The notes: generated by a model from the sequence alone, not told the origin. A stretch of 64,000 bases of DNA from Mycolicibacter engbaekii (GCF_002101585.1 NZ_LQOT01000069.1:186001-250000); one strand, 5' to 3'. Positions 16,471 to 25,209 are shown, numbered from the stretch's first letter. Numbers and translations: made by a program.

Positions 16471-17384
16471 TGACGGCACCGATCGGCGGGGACGGCACGG
16501 CCCGCCCGGTCTCGTCGCCGCCCACCGAACGGGTGATGCGGATCCTGGAGTTGCTGGCCACCGATCCCGAACGGCACTGCACCCTGTCGGAGATCTCCCA
16601 GACCCTGGACATCAGCCACGGTACCTGCCACGCGATCCTGACCACCCTGGCCAACCGGCAGTGGATCGTGCGGGACCGGCACTCGGGTGGATACTCCTGG
16701 GGGCCGGCGCTGGCCGCCTTGGCGCGACCGGTCAACAAGCAGGCGTACCGGCCCGAGCTGCAGCGGCTTTTCGCAGCGGTCGGCAGACAGGTCATCCTCG
16801 GGGTCCGGCAGGGCGCGACAGTGGTGGTGACCGATGCGGTCGGGGAGTCGATCGCCGGACTGCGGCTCGGACCCGGCTTCCGGATGCCGTTGGTGGCACC
16901 GTTTTGCCGTGAGTTCATCGCCGGCGCGAGTGGCCAGGTCAAAAGGGACTGGCTGTCCGGCCTGGGCGCGCCGTCGCCGCGGCTGCGACGCCGGCTGACC
17001 GCGGTGCTCGACGAAGTCGGCGGACGCGGCTACGCGATCGACCGGATGAGCCGCGAATACGTCCGGGTGTACTCGGCACTGCAAGCGCTGGCCGCCGACG
17101 GTGAGCCCGACGAGATCACCGCCCGGGTCGCGACCGCCTTCGCCGATCTCACCGAGGTCGACTACCTGCCCGACGAACTCGCCGGCACCGCAGCGCATCC
17201 GATCGCCAGCGTCTCGGCCCCGGTCCGCGACCTCGACGGCACCGTCGCCATGTCGGTGGGGGTGGCCCCGTTCGCCGCCCTGACCGCCACGGAGGTCGCC
17301 GACCTCGGCGCGGCGGTACGCGAGGCCGCCGCACGTATCCAGGCCCAAAGCGCCGCCCGGACAGAATCAGAGGAGAACACGTGA
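16470..17384 (+). CDS. IclR family transcriptional regulator
   Basis: 304-residue regulator. A winged helix-turn-helix occupies about residues 18-70: ERVMRILELLATDPERHCTL, then EISQTLDISHGTCHAILTTL, then YSWGP as wing. The C-terminal IclR effector domain follows, with ASVSAPVRDLDGTVAMSVGV a conserved part of that fold. Being the first gene of 16470-21732 and overlapping the acyl-CoA dehydrogenase start by 4 bases, it probably controls this operon in response to a pathway intermediate. No island TetR motif was seen upstream. Confidence 0.88.
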   Translation: MTAPIGGDGTARPVSSPPTERVMRILELLATDPERHCTLSEISQTLDISHGTCHAILTTLANRQWIVRDRHSGGYSWGPALAALARPVNKQAYRPELQRLFAAVGRQVILGVRQGATVVVTDAVGESIAGLRLGPGFRMPLVAPFCREFIAGASGQVKRDWLSGLGAPSPRLRRRLTAVLDEVGGRGYAIDRMSREYVRVYSALQALAADGEPDEITARVATAFADLTEVDYLPDELAGTAAHPIASVSAPVRDLDGTVAMSVGVAPFAALTATEVADLGAAVREAAARIQAQSAARTESEENT

Positions 17385-19600
17385 GCGTGACGCTCAGCCC
17401 CGAACACCGCCAACTCGGGGAGTCCCTGCGGCAGTTCGCCGCCCGGCACGCACCGATCGCCGACACCCGCACCGCCTTCGACGCGCTGGCGGCCGGCGAG
17501 TTGCCGGACTGGTGGAACGAACTGGTGGCGAACGGCTTTCACGCCATCCACCTGCCCGAGCGGGTCGGCGGTCAGGGCGGTGAGCTGCTCGATGTCGCCG
17601 CGGTGCTCGAAGCCGCCGGCACCGTATCGCTGGCGGGACCGCTGCTGCCGACGGTGACCGCCGGCGCCGTCGGACTGCTGGCGAACGACACAAAGGCCCG
17701 CGAGGAGTTCCTGCGGGCGGTCGCCGAGGGCGCCCCGGCCACCGTCGTACTGCCCGGACAGTCCGACTTCACCGCGTGCCGCACCGGCGACGGCTGGTCG
17801 ATCAGCGGCACCTCTCAAGTGATCTCCGGCGCCCGCTCGGCCCGGCTCGCGCTGGTCTGCGCCACCGGGGACGACGGTACCGACGTGTGGGCGGCCCTCG
17901 ACACCAACCGGGCGCGGATCCAGTCGGTGGCCGGCACCGATCTGCTCACCGACCTGGCCACGGTGACCCTGGACGATCACCCGGTGGGCGCCGAGGACGT
18001 GCTGACCGGAATCGATTCCGAGCGCGCCGAATACCTTGCTGTCGGGCTCGTCGCGGCGGTGTGCGCCGGGATCGCGCAATGGTGTGTCGAGGCGGCGACC
18101 GCCCACCTGCGCACCCGGGAACAGTTCGGCGTCGCGATCGGCACCTTCCAGGCCCTGCAGCATAACGCCGCCATGCTGCTGGTCACCTCCGAACTGGCCT
18201 GCGCCGCGGCCTGGGATGCGCTGCGCGCCACGACCGACACGGTCGAACAACACCGGATGGCCGCGGCCACCGCCGCACTGACGGCGATCGCGCCGTGCCC
18301 GGACACCGTGTTCGACACCTTGACGATGTTCGGCGCCATCGGGTTCACCTGGGAGCACGACCTGCACCTGTACTGGCGGCGCGCCACCAGTCTCGCCGGC
18401 TCGATCGGCGCCGCCACCGACTGGGCACGCCGGCTCGGCGAACTCACCGCCGCCCAGCAGCGGGACTTCACCGTCGACCTCGGCGACGCCGAAGCGCAGT
18501 TTCGGGCCGGTGTCGCCAAGACGCTCGATGCGGCAACGGAGCTGGTCAATGACGGTCCGGGCCGTCAAGGCGACTACCCGCACTTCGAAACCGGCCCGCA
18601 GCGCACGCTGATCGCCGACGCCGGGCTGATCGCCCCGCAGTGGCCCGCACCGTGGGGACTGGATGCCTCACCGCTGCAGCAGCTGATCATCATCGAGGAG
18701 TTCGCCAAACGCCCCTCGCTGGTCCGGCCGTCACTGGGCATCTCCGAGTGGATCCTGCCGTCGCTGATACGTGCCGCACCCGAAGCGCTGCGCCGGCAGC
18801 TGATCCCGCCGACCCAGCGCGGTGAGCTCGCCTGGTGCCAACTGTTCTCCGAACCCGGCGCCGGCTCGGATCTGGCCTCGCTGACCACGCGCGCGGTCAA
18901 GGTCGACGGCGGCTGGCGGATCAACGGCCACAAGATCTGGACATCGGCCGCCCAGCGCGCCGACTACGGCGCGCTGCTGGCCCGCACCGATCCCGCCGCC
19001 GCCAAGCACCGCGGAATCGGCTATTTCATCCTGGACATGCGTTCGCCGGGCATCGAAGTCCAGCCGATCGTGACCGTCACCGGCGCAGCCGAATTCAACG
19101 AGGTGTTCCTCACCGACGTCTTCATCCCCGACGAGATGCTGTTGGGGGAGCCGACCGGCGGATGGCAACTGGCGATCGCGACCATGGCCGAGGAACGCAC
19201 GGCGATCAGCGGCTATGTCGAGAACGACCGGGCTGTCGCGCTGCGGGCCATCGCCGGGGTCTCGGGGCCGTCACGTGCGGATGCGGTGCGTGCCTTGGGC
19301 GAACTCGACGCCTACGCCAACGCCATCCGGGCACTCGGGGTACGCGAGACCATCCGCATGCTGCACGGCGAGGCCTTCGGGGCGTCGTCGAGCATCGCCA
19401 AGGTGGCGATGAACGTGCTGCTGCGACGTACCTTCCGGGCCACCCTGGCCACCGTCGGCCGGCTGGCCATGGTCGCCGACTCCGATCCGGCCGTCATCGA
19501 GCATTACCTGCTGTCGCCGGCGGAGCTGATCGGCGGCGGCACCAAGGAAATTCAGCTGAACATCATCGCCCAGATGATTCTCGGCCTGCCCCGAAAGTAG
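17381..19600 (+). CDS. Two-domain fused acyl-CoA dehydrogenase (FadE34-like architecture)
   Basis: 739-residue protein with two acyl-CoA dehydrogenase folds in one chain. Residues 1 to about 365 are a degenerate copy (HLPERVGGQGGELLDVAAVL; LRTREQFGVAIGTFQALQH). Residues about 370-739 are the more complete copy, with WCQLFSEPGAGSDLAS, WRINGHKIWTSAA and the C-terminal IGGGTKEIQLNIIAQMILGL. This matches the layout of mycobacterial FadE34, a fused enzyme of steroid side-chain oxidation. It does in one polypeptide what the 11204/12289 pair does in two. GTG start at 17381 with AGAGGAGA upstream. Confidence 0.88.
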   Translation: MSVTLSPEHRQLGESLRQFAARHAPIADTRTAFDALAAGELPDWWNELVANGFHAIHLPERVGGQGGELLDVAAVLEAAGTVSLAGPLLPTVTAGAVGLLANDTKAREEFLRAVAEGAPATVVLPGQSDFTACRTGDGWSISGTSQVISGARSARLALVCATGDDGTDVWAALDTNRARIQSVAGTDLLTDLATVTLDDHPVGAEDVLTGIDSERAEYLAVGLVAAVCAGIAQWCVEAATAHLRTREQFGVAIGTFQALQHNAAMLLVTSELACAAAWDALRATTDTVEQHRMAAATAALTAIAPCPDTVFDTLTMFGAIGFTWEHDLHLYWRRATSLAGSIGAATDWARRLGELTAAQQRDFTVDLGDAEAQFRAGVAKTLDAATELVNDGPGRQGDYPHFETGPQRTLIADAGLIAPQWPAPWGLDASPLQQLIIIEEFAKRPSLVRPSLGISEWILPSLIRAAPEALRRQLIPPTQRGELAWCQLFSEPGAGSDLASLTTRAVKVDGGWRINGHKIWTSAAQRADYGALLARTDPAAAKHRGIGYFILDMRSPGIEVQPIVTVTGAAEFNEVFLTDVFIPDEMLLGEPTGGWQLAIATMAEERTAISGYVENDRAVALRAIAGVSGPSRADAVRALGELDAYANAIRALGVRETIRMLHGEAFGASSSIAKVAMNVLLRRTFRATLATVGRLAMVADSDPAVIEHYLLSPAELIGGGTKEIQLNIIAQMILGLPRK

Positions 19601-19611
19601 AGGACACCGGT

Positions 19612-20820
19612 ATGGGATTACGCGGAGACGCCGCGATCGTCGGCTACGTCGAACTGCCGCCGGAACGGCTGAACAAGGCCACCCCGGCCCCGTTCACCCT
19701 GGAGCAGTGGGCCGAGCTGAGCGCCGCGGCACTGGCCGACGCCGGACTGTCGGCTGAATCGGTCAACGGTATCGTCACCTCGCACCTGGCCGAATCGGAG
19801 ATCTTCGTGCCCTCCACCATCGCCGAATACCTCGGTGTCGGGGCACGGTTCGCCGAGATCGTCGACCTGGGCGGGGCGAGCGCGGCGGCCATGGTCTGGC
19901 GGGCGGCGGCCGCGATCGAACTCGGCATCTGCGATGTGGTGCTGTGCGCGCTGCCGGCCCGCTACATCACCCCGATGTCGGAACGTAAACCCAAGCCACT
20001 GGTCGACGCGATGTTCTTCGGATCGTCGAGCAACCAATACGGCTCGCCGCAAGCCGAATTCGAGATTCCCTACGGCAACCTCGGGCAGAACGGCCCCTAC
20101 GGACAGGTCGCCACCCGCTACGGCGCCGTCTACGGCTACGACGAGCGCGCGATGGCCAAACTCGTCGTGGACCAGCGGGTCAACGCCAACCACACCGACG
20201 GTGCGATCTGGCGAGACACCCCGCTGAGCGTCGACGACGTACTGGCCAGCCCGGTGATCGCCGACCCGCTGCACATGCTCGAGATCGTGATGCCCTGTGT
20301 CGGCGGAGCGGCGGTGGTGATCGCGAGCGCCGAGGTCGCCAAGCGGGCCCGCAACCGGCCGGTATGGGTCAAGGGATTCGGCGAGCACGTGCCGTTCAAG
20401 ACCCCGACCTATGCCGCCGACCTGTTGGCGACCCCGATCCGCGAAGCCGCCGACACCGCGTTCGCAATGACGGATCTGACCCGGGCCGACATGGACATGG
20501 TCTCCATCTACGACTGCTACACGATCACCGTGCTGCTGTCGCTGGAAGACGCCGGGTTCTGCGAAAAGGGCAAGGGCATGCAGTTCCTAGCCGATCACGA
20601 CCTGACCTTCCGCGGCGACTTCCCGCTCAACACCGCCGGCGGGCAACTCGGATTCGGCCAAGCCGGCCTGGCCGGCGGCATGCACCACGTCTGCGACGCC
20701 ACCCGCCAGATCATGGGCCGGGCCGGTGCCGCGCAGGTCGCCGACTGCAACCGGGCGTTCGTCTCCGGCAACGGCGGGATCCTGAGCGAACAGACCACCC
20801 TCATCCTGGAAGGGGACTAG
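19612..20820 (+). CDS. Thiolase-like lipid-transfer protein (Ltp type) lacking the nucleophilic cysteine
   Basis: 402-residue thiolase-fold protein. The position of the nucleophilic Cys reads DLGGASAAAM (about 85-94), with no Cys. The usual GHP His motif is replaced by a Gly-rich segment NTAGGQLGFGQAGLAGG, and the C-terminal CxG motif reads SGNGGILSEQ. It is therefore not a thiolase by chemistry. Ltp-type homologues work with DUF35 proteins as acyl-CoA retro-aldolases, Ltp2-ChsH2 being the known example, and a DUF35 gene follows after 5 bases. I infer an aldol-cleavage or related role. ATG at 19612 after AGAGGAC. Confidence 0.82.
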   Translation: MGLRGDAAIVGYVELPPERLNKATPAPFTLEQWAELSAAALADAGLSAESVNGIVTSHLAESEIFVPSTIAEYLGVGARFAEIVDLGGASAAAMVWRAAAAIELGICDVVLCALPARYITPMSERKPKPLVDAMFFGSSSNQYGSPQAEFEIPYGNLGQNGPYGQVATRYGAVYGYDERAMAKLVVDQRVNANHTDGAIWRDTPLSVDDVLASPVIADPLHMLEIVMPCVGGAAVVIASAEVAKRARNRPVWVKGFGEHVPFKTPTYAADLLATPIREAADTAFAMTDLTRADMDMVSIYDCYTITVLLSLEDAGFCEKGKGMQFLADHDLTFRGDFPLNTAGGQLGFGQAGLAGGMHHVCDATRQIMGRAGAAQVADCNRAFVSGNGGILSEQTTLILEGD

Positions 20821-20825
20821 CGCAG

Positions 20826-21248
20826 ATGCTGAGCTTCGAACGGCCGATGCCGGTCAAAACCCCTACCACCGCACCGTTCTGGGATGCGCTGGCCCAGCAC
20901 CGCATCGTCATCCAGTACTCGCCGTCTTGCGACAGCTACGTGTTCTACCCGCGGGTTCGGGCGCCGCGCACCCTTGCCGACGACCTGGAGTGGCGCGAGA
21001 TCTCCGGGATGGGCACGCTGTACTCGTTCACCGTGGCCCGGCGTCCCGTCGGCCCGCACTTCGCCGACGCCGTGCCTCAGTTGCTGGCGATCGTGGAATG
21101 GGACGAGGGGCCCCGGTTCTCCACCGAACTGGTCAACGTCGACCCCGCCGACCTGACGGTCGGCATGCGGGTGCGGCCGGTGTTCTGCGACTACCCCGAC
21201 CACGACGTCACGATGTTGCGCTATGAACCGGAGGTGCGCGATGTCTGA
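20826..21248 (+). CDS. DUF35 OB-fold protein, partner of the Ltp-like protein, degenerate zinc ribbon
   Basis: 140-residue DUF35 protein. The family normally has a CxxC...CxxC zinc ribbon before an OB-fold. Here the ribbon region reads YSPSCDSYVFYPRVRAP with one Cys only, so zinc binding is probably lost. The OB-fold follows: GMGTLYSFTVARRPV, QLLAIVEWDEGPRF, GMRVRPVF. In the known Ltp2-DUF35 system the DUF35 part supports the aldolase subunit. Position directly after the Ltp gene suggests the same complex. Its end overlaps the next gene by 8 bases. Confidence 0.78.
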   Translation: MLSFERPMPVKTPTTAPFWDALAQHRIVIQYSPSCDSYVFYPRVRAPRTLADDLEWREISGMGTLYSFTVARRPVGPHFADAVPQLLAIVEWDEGPRFSTELVNVDPADLTVGMRVRPVFCDYPDHDVTMLRYEPEVRDV

Positions 21249-21732
21249 TGTGACCGAACTGGCCGAGATCGAAGCGATCAAACGCCTCAAGTCCCGCTAC
21301 TGCCGGTATCTGGACACCAAGGACTGGACGGCCTGGCGGGGGTTGTTCACCGACGACTTCCTCAGCGACACCGCGAGTGCGGGCGGCAAGATCATCACCG
21401 GCGCCGACGAATTCGTGGCCTTCACCCGCAAGAGCCTGCGTGACCAGGCCACCGTGCACCAGGTGCACGCCCCCGACATCGAGCTGGACTCGCCGACCAC
21501 CGCGCACGGGGTGTGGGCGCTGGAAGACGTGGTCCGGTTCGGCCCCGGGGTGAACCTGCGCGGCTACGGGCACTACAGCGAGACCTACGAAAAGGCCGGC
21601 GGCGAGTGGCGGATCTCATCTTCGAAGCTGACCCGGCTACGCGAGGACGTGTTCAACGGACTGTTCGCGGTGTATCTGTCACCGCGGGTGCGGGCCGCGG
21701 TGGGCAGAGTCGCCGGGCGGTTGATGAAGTGA
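21241..21732 (+). CDS. SnoaL-like NTF2-fold protein
   Basis: 163-residue protein. EIEAIKRLKSRYCRYLDTKD followed by WTAWRGLFTDDF is the opening helix pair of SnoaL_4/NTF2-like domains. VHQVHAPDIELDSPTTAHG and YSETYEKAGGEWRISS are the beta sheet. Such proteins act as dehydratases, isomerases, hydroxylating-dioxygenase beta-like subunits or hydrolases on small ligands. A dehydratase or ketosteroid-isomerase-like role would fit but is inference. Start at 21241 lies inside the end of the DUF35 gene (8-base overlap). Stops 11 bases before the convergent P450 gene. Confidence 0.75.
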   Translation: MSDVTELAEIEAIKRLKSRYCRYLDTKDWTAWRGLFTDDFLSDTASAGGKIITGADEFVAFTRKSLRDQATVHQVHAPDIELDSPTTAHGVWALEDVVRFGPGVNLRGYGHYSETYEKAGGEWRISSSKLTRLREDVFNGLFAVYLSPRVRAAVGRVAGRLMK

Positions 21733-21743
21733 GCGCGTAGCAC

Positions 21744-22979
21744 TCACCGCAGCGAATACCGCAGCGGAAGATGCTTGTGTCCGCCGACGAACGTCGTCGC
21801 GGTCAGTTCGGGTTCGCCGTCGAAGTCGACCGATTCCAGCCGCGGCAGCAGTTCGGCGAAGATGCTGCGGATCTCCATGCGCGCCAACGCCGCGCCCATG
21901 CAGAAGTGCACGCCGTGCCCGAAGGACAGATGCTGGTTGGGGTCGCGGCCGACATCGAATCGGAAGGGTTCGTCGAAGACGTCTTCGTCCCGGTTGGCCG
22001 AGACATAGGACAGCAGCACCGACTCGCCGGCGGCGATGGGCACGCCGCGTACCGAGGTGTCTTCGGTCGCGGTACGCATGAAGCCCTTGACGGGTGTGGT
22101 CCAGCGGATCATCTCTTCGGCGGCCAGTGACATCAGGCCCGGATCGTCGCGCAACCGCTGTCGCTGATCGGGGTGCTCGATCAGGGCGCCCATCCCACCG
22201 GAGATGGCCGCGCTGGTGGTGTCATGGCCCGCGGTCGCGACGATGACGTAGTAGGACACGGTGTCGATGTCGGACATGTACTCGCCGTCGATCCGGGCGT
22301 TCGCGATCGCCGAAGCGAGGTCGTCGGTGGGGTTCTCCCGCCGGGATGCGGTCAGCGCGTTGAAGTACTCGAACATCTCCAGCAGGGCATACATCTGCTC
22401 CTCGGGGGTTCCGCTGCGCTGCATCTCGGGATCGTCGGCGCCGACCAGTTCCTGGGTGAGCTTGAGCATCCGCGGAAAATCCGCCTCCGGCAGCCCGAGC
22501 AGCGACATGATCACGAACAACGGGTAATCGACCGCGATGTCCCGAGCGAAATCACAGCTGCCTCCGGCCGCACGCATCTTGTCCACGTAAGTCTTGGCGA
22601 GGTCGTCGACCCGGCCCTGCAGCGCCCGCATCGCCTTGGGACGGAACCAGTTGGCCCCGATGGATCGCATCGCCTGATGCTCGGGATCGTCGGCGTGGAT
22701 CAGGGTCCGCACCCCGATCTGCGCCTGCTGTTCCTCGTACTCGGTGCGCATCAGCACCGGGCGCGGGGCGTTGATGAACACGTCGTTGGCGCGTTCGATC
22801 GCCAGGATGTCGGCATGTTTGGTGACGGCCCAGAACGGCCGGTAGGACGGCACATTCACCAGCGACACCGGTGCTGTCGAGCGCAGCCGGGCCAGCGTCG
22901 CGTGCAGTCGCGGCTCGTCGGTGTAGGCGACCGGGTCGGCGAGCAGATCGGCGGAGTCGTTCAGGTGCGATGCGGTCAT
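21744..22979 (-). CDS. Cytochrome P450
   Basis: 411-residue soluble bacterial P450 performing O2-dependent hydroxylation with electrons from a ferredoxin. The I-helix reads AGHDTTSAA, the K-helix EEMIRW (ExxR), and the heme loop FGHGVHFCMG holds the ligand Cys360. I set the start at MTASHL (22979); the longer frame is not supported. It is a close paralogue of the P450 at 51366-52619 next to mftG, sharing RPFWA(V/I)T(K/R)HADI and the FVGG(H/L)KHLP ending. No ferredoxin gene is adjacent. Divergent from an SDR gene over a candidate TetR operator. Confidence 0.92.
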   Translation of the reverse strand: MTASHLNDSADLLADPVAYTDEPRLHATLARLRSTAPVSLVNVPSYRPFWAVTKHADILAIERANDVFINAPRPVLMRTEYEEQQAQIGVRTLIHADDPEHQAMRSIGANWFRPKAMRALQGRVDDLAKTYVDKMRAAGGSCDFARDIAVDYPLFVIMSLLGLPEADFPRMLKLTQELVGADDPEMQRSGTPEEQMYALLEMFEYFNALTASRRENPTDDLASAIANARIDGEYMSDIDTVSYYVIVATAGHDTTSAAISGGMGALIEHPDQRQRLRDDPGLMSLAAEEMIRWTTPVKGFMRTATEDTSVRGVPIAAGESVLLSYVSANRDEDVFDEPFRFDVGRDPNQHLSFGHGVHFCMGAALARMEIRSIFAELLPRLESVDFDGEPELTATTFVGGHKHLPLRYSLR

Positions 22980-22989
22980 CCCGAATAGC

Positions 22990-23010
22990 TTACGGGAAGG
23001 GCTATAGTAC
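22990..23010. promoter_or_regulatory. Candidate TetR-type operator between P450 and SDR genes
   Basis: TTACGGGAA, spacer GGG, CTATAGTAC: about 13 of 18 consensus positions. It lies 11 bases before the P450 start (minus strand) and 52 bases before the SDR start (plus strand), where it could govern both. Confidence 0.5.
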
Positions 23011-23061
23011 AGTCGCCGGGAGATAGTCCGGAAGTGACCGATCCAACCAAGGGGAGTATTC

Positions 23062-23835
23062 GTGGAGATCGAAGGCAAGGGCGCGATCATCGTCGGTGGC
23101 GCATCGGGGTTCGGCAAGGCGACCGCGGAGTTGCTGGCCAAGCGCGGCGCGAAAGTCGCGATCCTGGACCGGCCGCAGTCCAAGGGCGCCGAGGTCGCCA
23201 CCGAGATCGGCGGTCAGTTCTTCGAAGCCGACGTCACCGACTTCGCCGGCATCGAACAGGTGATCAACGAGGCGGTCGAGGCTCTGGGCGGGTTGCACAT
23301 CGCGGTCACCACCGCCGGCGGGACCACCGCGGGCGGCGGGATCGGGGAGCGGACCATCAAGCGCGACGGCCCGCACGACCTGGAGGCGTTCCGGTCCACC
23401 CAGGATCTCAACGTCGTCGGCACCTTCAACGTCAGCCGTCTGGCCGCCTGGCACATGAGCACCAACGAGCCCGAAGACGACGAGCGCGGCGTGATCATCA
23501 ATACGTCGTCGATCGCGGCGTTCGAGGGCCAGATCGGCCAGATCGCCTACACCGCATCCAAAGCCGCGATCGCCGGGATGTGCCTGACCATGGCTCGCGA
23601 TCTCGGCGGCGTCGGCATCCGGGTGCTCGCGATCGCGCCCAGCCTGTTCGCCACCGGCCTGACCCAGGGCATCCCGGACGAGTTCGCCGCGGTGCTGACC
23701 AAGGATGCGGCGTTCCCCAAGCGGCTGGGCCGCCCGGAGGAGTACGCCAAACTGGCCGCCGCCATGGTGGAGAACCCGATGCTCAACGGCCAGTGCATCC
23801 GGCTGGACGCCGGCCAGCGCTTCGCCCCGAAGTAA
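23062..23835 (+). CDS. SDR family oxidoreductase, HSD10-like
   Basis: 257-residue short-chain dehydrogenase. GGASGFG is the dinucleotide turn, ILDRP after beta-2 suggests NAD(H), and IAYTASKAAIAGM holds catalytic Tyr and Lys. The closing RLGRPEEYAKL and LNGQCIRLDAGQRF resemble human HSD10/3-hydroxy-2-methylbutyryl-CoA dehydrogenase relatives, so oxidation of a 3-hydroxyacyl-CoA or hydroxysteroid-like alcohol is likely. GTG start at 23062 after AAGGGGAG. Single-gene unit followed by a strong hairpin. Confidence 0.88.
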   Translation: MEIEGKGAIIVGGASGFGKATAELLAKRGAKVAILDRPQSKGAEVATEIGGQFFEADVTDFAGIEQVINEAVEALGGLHIAVTTAGGTTAGGGIGERTIKRDGPHDLEAFRSTQDLNVVGTFNVSRLAAWHMSTNEPEDDERGVIINTSSIAAFEGQIGQIAYTASKAAIAGMCLTMARDLGGVGIRVLAIAPSLFATGLTQGIPDEFAAVLTKDAAFPKRLGRPEEYAKLAAAMVENPMLNGQCIRLDAGQRFAPK

Positions 23836-23850
23836 CCCCTCGTTGAGGCT

Positions 23851-23893
23851 GCAGTCAGGGCGGTGAATCGCGTTGCGACACCGCCCTGACTGC
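23851..23893. terminator. Bidirectional hairpin terminator
   Basis: GCAGTCAGGGCGGTG (23851-23865) pairs perfectly with CACCGCCCTGACTGC (23879-23893) around a 13-base loop. It lies between the stops of the convergent SDR and amidohydrolase genes. There is no clear T tract, as is common for mycobacterial terminators. Confidence 0.75.
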
Positions 23894-23901
23894 AACGCCG
23901 G

Positions 23902-25131
23902 TCAGGACCCGGCGGGAACCGGTGGTTTCGAAGCCGAGGGGTCCGGGTTGGCGATCGGCAGCCCCATGAACCGGCGGGCGTTGTCGCCCATGAAGTCGTA
24001 GGTGCGCCGGACATCCATGCCCTCGGCGTACTTCCAGAAGCCCTTCGGCTCGGCCAGGCCCTCCGGGTGCGGGTAGTCCGACCCGAACAGCACCTTGTCC
24101 CAGCCCACGGTGTCCACCACGTCGGAGATGCAGCCCTCCCAGAACGGGCTGACCCAGATGTTGCGCCGGAACACCTCGTGCGGATGCTCTTCGAAGTTCT
24201 GCGGCATCTTCTTGTACAGGTCGCCGAAGTCGTCGAACAGCGGCCGGATCCACGAGCTGCCGTTCTCCACGCTGGCGATGCGCAGCTTGGGGAAGCGGGT
24301 CAGCGTGCCGTGGCAGATCAACGCGGTGATCATGTCGGCGATCTCCCGGTGGCCCAGCACCATCCAGCGGAAGGCGCTCTGTGTCATGAAGTTCTGCGTG
24401 TACGGCGGCTCCCATTTCCCGACGTAATCGTCCAGCGGCGGGAAGCTGGCGTGCAGCACGATGGGCAGCCCGGCGGCCTCGACGTCGCGCCAGAACGGGT
24501 CGAATTCCGGCAGCGCGGGGGAGCGCCAGCCGTGCACACCGTTGACGGGTCCGGGTTTGATCAACGCCACCGCGGCACCCCGGTCGAGGATGTAGGCCAG
24601 TTCCCGCTGCGCGGCGTCGACCTCGGAGAGGTTGATGATCGGGGTGGAGAACACCCGGCCGTCGTAGTTGTAGCTCCAGTGCTGGGCCATCCACTGGTTC
24701 AACGCGTGGATGATGGCCAGCGTGAGCTCGGGGTCGTCGGCACTGGAGTGCTCGACCAGGCTGGCCAGCGTCGGATAGTTCAGCGCCTCGGTCACACCTT
24801 GGCGGTCCAGCTCGGCGACCCGGTCGGCGGGGTTGCGGGTGGCCGATGGCGCCTCGATCGCCGGACCCTGCATCTCGCGCAGGGTCAGCCCCTCGGTGTT
24901 CTCCCCGGCGAAGAACTTCTCGTGTGCGCCCGGCGCGGCGACCCGCTCGAAGGTGGGGTTGGGGATGAAGTCGCTCACCCGGTTGTTGATGATGATCCGG
25001 GTCTGCCGGCCGATCTGGGCGAATTGGACTGCCCGCGAGTATTTCTCCGGGAGGTACTGGGTCAGGGCCTCGGCGGTTTCGTACATGTGCTGGTCGGCAT
25101 CGAAGATCGGTGCGTCGCGGAACTGGTTCAT
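23902..25131 (-). CDS. Amidohydrolase-2 family metal-dependent hydrolase/decarboxylase
   Basis: 409-residue amidohydrolase-2 protein. The N-terminal metal motif reads DADQHMYET, the barrel centre has VLHASFPPLDD, and the C-terminal region has FGSDYPHPEG. It shares layout and several motifs (DFIPNPTF; RVAELDRQGV) with the 7485-8735 protein and probably does related chemistry. I chose the ATG at 25131: AAGGAG lies 9 bases before it, whereas the ATG at 25140 abuts that site directly. Last gene of a minus-strand group DUF35-Ltp-amidohydrolase driven from the operator at 26802. Confidence 0.8.
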   Translation of the reverse strand: MNQFRDAPIFDADQHMYETAEALTQYLPEKYSRAVQFAQIGRQTRIIINNRVSDFIPNPTFERVAAPGAHEKFFAGENTEGLTLREMQGPAIEAPSATRNPADRVAELDRQGVTEALNYPTLASLVEHSSADDPELTLAIIHALNQWMAQHWSYNYDGRVFSTPIINLSEVDAAQRELAYILDRGAAVALIKPGPVNGVHGWRSPALPEFDPFWRDVEAAGLPIVLHASFPPLDDYVGKWEPPYTQNFMTQSAFRWMVLGHREIADMITALICHGTLTRFPKLRIASVENGSSWIRPLFDDFGDLYKKMPQNFEEHPHEVFRRNIWVSPFWEGCISDVVDTVGWDKVLFGSDYPHPEGLAEPKGFWKYAEGMDVRRTYDFMGDNARRFMGLPIANPDPSASKPPVPAGS

Positions 25132-25149
25132 CGGGTTCATCTCCTTACC

Positions 25150-25200
25150 GCGAGCAGACACTTTCCGGGTTGCGCGACATGCGAGTCTGCGTCTGCTCGC
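25150..25200. repeat. Inverted repeat between Ltp and amidohydrolase genes
   Basis: GCGAGCAGAC (25150-25159) and GTCTGCTCGC (25191-25200) are perfect inverted copies around a 31-base loop. The repeat fills most of the 78-base gap between two genes of the same direction, so it could lower expression of the distal gene or stabilise the upstream transcript. It resembles dispersed mycobacterial intergenic palindromes. Confidence 0.55.
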
Positions 25201-25209
25201 CGGGAAAAA

